Assembly: GCA_947447975.1 (NCBI GenBank) | Contig: CANFLU010000015.1 | Location: forward strand, 1-53,284 | Reading direction: 5' to 3' | Origin: Comamonadaceae bacterium | GTDB lineage: Bacteria > Pseudomonadota > Gammaproteobacteria > Burkholderiales > Burkholderiaceae_C | DNA: 53,284 bases | Part shown: piece by piece, positions 50,103 through 53,284 of the stretch | Layout: each line of letters begins with the position of its first letter | Numbering within the stretch: position 1 is the stretch's first letter | The notes under the pieces: model-generated | What the model saw: the letters and a program-made list of their open reading frames with translations, nothing else | Databases searched by the model: none | What the model was told of the DNA's origin: nothing | Program-made: the position numbers and the translations under genes

Positions 50103-51605
50103 TCAGGAACTGCAGCTCACAGAAATAGAGGCCGCCCAATCCGGTGCAAAACCCGCCCAGCGCTCGTGTGCCGGATGCTCGTCAAACGGGTTTTCTAGTA
50201 CGCTTTGCAATTGCGCCAGCACTGAAAAATCCTTGTCCTGCGCTGCTGCAATCGCCTCTTGCGCCATGTAGTTGCGCAGCACGAATTTGGGATTGGCGCG
50301 CAGCATGCGCGCCGATACCTCCGTCGTCCCCATACCTTTGTGCATAGACTCGAAAGCATACTGCCAGGTTTGCATTTGCTGGCGGTTGACAAACAAATCC
50401 ATGACGGAGAAGTCTTCATCGTCCATGGTGGCGGCCCAGTGGCTCAGGCGGCGCCAGAAAATGGTGTAGTCCACCTGGTCCGCCGCCAGCATGGGCAGCA
50501 GCATATCGGTCAGGGCTTTTTGACGGGGGTCCGCTTGGCTCAGCCCCATTTTTTTCGCCAGGCATAACTGGCTGGCGGCATGGAAATGGGCACGGTAGCT
50601 GTCCACCGCCTCAGTCGCTGCGTCTTCGTCTCCGATCAGCGGCATGAGCGCGTCGGTCAGGCAATACAGATTCCAGTACGCCATATTCGGCTGCTCGGAA
50701 AAAGCGTAGCGCCCTTGGGTATCGGAATGGTTGCAAATATGGCCGGGTGCAAATGCGTCTAAAAACTGGAACGGACCGTAGTCCAGCGTCAGGCCCAGGA
50801 TGCTCATGTTGTCGCTGTTCATGACACCATGGCAAAAGCCCACCGCTTGCCAATGGGCAAGCAACTCGGCGGTCTTGCGGCTGACTTCACCTAGCAATGC
50901 AAGATAAGGGTTCGCGCCGGTCGCATCGCGGCATTGCGGGTAGTAGTGGTCAATCACAAAATCGGCCAGGGTTTGCAATTGGGGGATTTGTTCTCGCTTG
51001 CTGAAATGTTCGAAATGCCCGAAGCGGATAAAACTGGGCGCCACCCGCGTGACTACTGCCGCCGTTTCCGCCGTTTCGCGCCAAATAGTGGCGTCCGAGC
51101 CGGTCACGCACAAAGCGCGCGTGGTGGGGATGCCCAAGCCATGCATGGCTTCGCTGCATAAAAACTCACGAATTGCGCTGCGCAGCACCGCTCTGCCATC
51201 GCCCCGGCGCGAAAAAGGCGTGGGGCCAGCGCCTTTGAGTTGGACTTCTTGGCCGGCCAACTCACCGAGCAAGCAGGCGCGCCCGTCGCCCAATTGGCCC
51301 GCCCACACGCCAAACTGGTGGCCGCTATAGACACTGGCGTGCATAGCGCTGCCAGCAAGCAGTTGGTTGCCGCTCAAGGCTTGAAGCGCTACGTCGGCTG
51401 TGGCCCAGTCAGGCGGCAGGCCCAGTGATTGCGCCACAGCGCCACTGTGGCCGACCCAATAAGGCTCGGGCAAGGGCGCCGGGGCGATGGCGGCCACAAA
51501 ATCCGGGCCCAAATGGGCAAAACGTTGTTGCCAAGGCAAGGATGTAAGCGCCGCATCCGCGGGCGGTGGAGGGGCGACTGCCGCAGGGGTGAAGGGGTCG
51601 GTCAT
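50103..51605 (-). CDS. selO: Protein adenylyltransferase SelO (YdiU)
   Basis: SelO is a pseudokinase-like enzyme that transfers AMP to proteins and is linked to redox stress. The 500-residue protein has the family segments SVYSGHQFGVWAGQLGDGRA, QLKGAGPTPFSRRGDGRAVL, CHGVMNSDNMSILGLTLDYG and ends ISVSCSS; the Cys third from the end takes the place of selenocysteine in animal SelO. Start ATG 51605 (MTDPFTPAAV). Adjacent to msrB, a related redox function. Confidence 0.93.
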   Translation of the reverse strand: MTDPFTPAAVAPPPPADAALTSLPWQQRFAHLGPDFVAAIAPAPLPEPYWVGHSGAVAQSLGLPPDWATADVALQALSGNQLLAGSAMHASVYSGHQFGVWAGQLGDGRACLLGELAGQEVQLKGAGPTPFSRRGDGRAVLRSAIREFLCSEAMHGLGIPTTRALCVTGSDATIWRETAETAAVVTRVAPSFIRFGHFEHFSKREQIPQLQTLADFVIDHYYPQCRDATGANPYLALLGEVSRKTAELLAHWQAVGFCHGVMNSDNMSILGLTLDYGPFQFLDAFAPGHICNHSDTQGRYAFSEQPNMAYWNLYCLTDALMPLIGDEDAATEAVDSYRAHFHAASQLCLAKKMGLSQADPRQKALTDMLLPMLAADQVDYTIFWRRLSHWAATMDDEDFSVMDLFVNRQQMQTWQYAFESMHKGMGTTEVSARMLRANPKFVLRNYMAQEAIAAAQDKDFSVLAQLQSVLENPFDEHPAHERWAGFAPDWAASISVSCSS

Positions 51606-51724
51606 GCCCGCATTTTCAGCGAAAGTCGCTGCCCGCCTCGGCGGCAGGACTTTTCTGTCCCCGGACGCCGTGCAGTTAATATGCGGGCGCGCCCCCGTAA
51701 GGCGCATTTTTTGGAGATATGTCG

Positions 51725-53284
51725 ATGCTCGGATTGATGCAAAGCCAGCAATTGCTGATTTCTTCCCTGATTGATTTTGCCGAGCGGCACCATGGCGAAG
51801 GGGAAATAGTCTCGCGTCGTGTGGAAGGCGATATCCACCGGTGCACGTACAAAGACATAGCCGGGCGCTCCCGCCAGGTGGCCAATGCCTTGGACAAAAT
51901 GCAGTTGTCCTTTGGTGACCGCGTCGCCACCTTGGCCTGGAATGGGTACCGGCATTTGGAACTGTATTTCGGGGTAAGCGGTTCGGGGCGGGTGCTGCAC
52001 ACACTCAATCCGCGGCTGCATCCGGACCAAATTGTGTGGATTGCCAACCATTCGGAGGACCAGGTTTTATGTTTTGACATGACCTTCCTGCCCATCGTCA
52101 AGGCCGTGTATGCACGCTGTACCACCATCAAGCATTTCATTGCTTTGTGCGACGCGGCCAGTCTGCCGACCGATAGCGGCATTCCCGGACTCCAAAGTTA
52201 CGAAGCCTGGATGGGCCATCAACCGGCCCACTACACCTGGCCCGTGTTTGACGAAAACAGTGCTTCGAGCATGTGCTACACCAGCGGCACCACGGGCAAC
52301 CCCAAGGCCGCGCTCTACAGCCACCGTTCCACCATCTTGCACGCGTGGGCTGGCGCCATGCCAGATGCATTGAACATGAGTGCGCGCGACAGCGTGCTGC
52401 CGGTGGTGCCTATGTTCCACGTCAATGCCTGGGGCCTGCCGTATTCAGCGGCCATGACCGGAGCCAAGATGGTGTTCCCAGGGCCGGCCATGGACGGAAA
52501 GTCGATCTTCGATTTGATCGAATCCGAAAAAGTGACTTTCGCTGCCGGAGTACCCACGGTTTGGCAAATGATGCTGGGCCATATGCAGCAAGGCGGTTTG
52601 CGTTTTTCTACGCTCAAGCGCACCGTGATCGGCGGATCGGCTTGTCCACCCGCCATGATTTCTGCCTTTAATGACAACTATGGCGTGGAGGTCCTGCACG
52701 CCTGGGGTATGACCGAGATGTCGCCCTTGGGGACGGTTTGTACGCTCAAGAACAAGCATCTGGCAATGGATGCAAGCCAGAAAATGGCGGTGCGTATCAA
52801 ACAGGGCCGTGGGATTTACGGCGTGGAAATGAAGATCGTCGATGACCGGGGCGATGAATTGCCCTGGGACGGCAAAGCCTATGGCGATTTGCTGGTCAAA
52901 GGGCCCTGGGTGATCCGCGAATATTTCAAAGGCGAAGGTGGCTCCCCCTTGATCAATGGCTGGTTCCCTACGGGCGACGTGGCCACCATCGACCCCGACG
53001 GTTATTTGCAAATTACCGACCGCAGCAAGGACGTGATCAAGTCCGGTGGCGAGTGGATCAGCTCCATCGATGTCGAGAACATCGGCATGGCGCACCCCGC
53101 CGTGGCCATGGCCGCCGGCATTGGTATGAAGCACCCCAAATGGGACTAGCGACCGGTTCTGGTGGCTGTGAAAAAACCCGGCGCGGAAGTCAGCCGGGAC
53201 GAGCTCCTGGCCTTTTTTGAGGGCAAGACCGCCAAATGGCAGATTCCGGATGACGTGATTTTTGTTGACGCCATCCCCCTGGGC
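51725..53284 (+). pseudogene. Fatty-acid/acyl-CoA ligase, interrupted by an in-frame amber codon
   Basis: An AMP-forming acyl-CoA ligase for medium or long fatty acids. It has the ATP-binding P-loop MCYTSGTTGNPKAALYSHRS, the A4/A5 motif GVEVLHAWGMTEMSPLG, the adenylation motif [17 protein letters not shown], and [16 protein letters not shown] at the hinge. At 53147-53149 the frame meets TAG after KHPKWD; in the same frame it then continues RPVLVAVKKPGAE, the normal C-terminal domain, to the window edge. One G-to-T change of GAG would explain it. The stop would remove about 75 residues including the catalytic C-terminal Lys. Start: ATG 51725 has GGAG at normal spacing; ATG 51719 is too close. 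It may be a pseudogene, a sequencing error or a readthrough case. Confidence 0.8.

Overview
The window reads as a stretch of ordinary chromosome from a betaproteobacterium of the order Burkholderiales, most likely family Comamonadaceae. The evidence is gene content and order: ilvB-ilvH-ilvC-pssA, a sigma factor followed by DUF3619, DUF3106 and RDD genes, adjacent aat and bpt, adjacent murI and class I fumA, and lpxK-Trm112-kdsB-adk. Coding density is high, GC is moderately high, and several genes use GTG or TTG starts. I see no insertion sequence, integrase, phage gene or CRISPR array.

Layout. 1-3695: end of ligA, def, a glutathione S-transferase, an exported metzincin-like protease and a crotonase with lysine-rich ends. 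3738-5481: a tRNA-like element and an HpaB-family flavoprotein on the minus strand. 5648-9024: dnaX, the YbaB gene, recR and a MAPEG protein. 9048-11922: mltD (minus), then a methyltransferase and rnhA. 11924-16720 (minus): moeA, moaA and the membrane pyrophosphatase hppA, divergent from soluble ppa (16954). 17562-20871: a FemAB-like acyltransferase (minus), then nadE and glnB. 20894-23192 (minus): RDD, DUF3106, DUF3619 and a sigma factor. 23484-27962: ilvB, ilvH, ilvC and pssA. 28246-31719: a PBP7-type peptidase, then IclR, bpt and aat on the minus strand. 31795-32005: tRNA-Pro and tRNA-Arg. 32023-36615: murI and fumA (minus), divergent from acsA. 36678-39447 (minus): adk, kdsB, Trm112-like and lpxK. 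39823-47862: xseA, ilvD (minus), purL and a DUF1624 membrane protein. 47934-51605 (minus): parvulin PPIase, bolA, yciB, msrB and selO. 51725 to the end: an acyl-CoA ligase interrupted by an in-frame amber codon.

How the genes work together. The largest pathway is branched-chain amino acid synthesis: ilvBHC form one unit and ilvD is nearby. The RNA upstream of each of ilvB, ilvH and ilvC can fold into distinctive structures: a possible pseudoknot at the ilvB ribosome-binding site, two tandem hairpins at the ilvH site, and a terminator-like hairpin before ilvC. Other groupings are DNA replication and repair (ligA, dnaX, YbaB, recR, rnhA, xseA), envelope building (mltD, PBP7, murI, lpxK, kdsB, yciB), molybdopterin (moaA, moeA), pyrophosphate use (hppA, ppa), NAD synthesis next to a PII protein (nadE, glnB), N-degron tagging (aat, bpt) and oxidative-damage functions (msrB, selO).

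Nothing here is a recognisable defence or secretion system. The most promising candidates for something undescribed are the leader RNAs of the ilv cluster, the sigma factor with its overlapping one-helix membrane gene (possibly an anti-sigma factor), and the tRNA-like element at 3738-3812. Several clusters lack neighbours I would expect from related genomes (exbB/exbD, psd, mobA, gloB/dnaQ, pyrD). Those absences rest on recalled gene order, not on a search.
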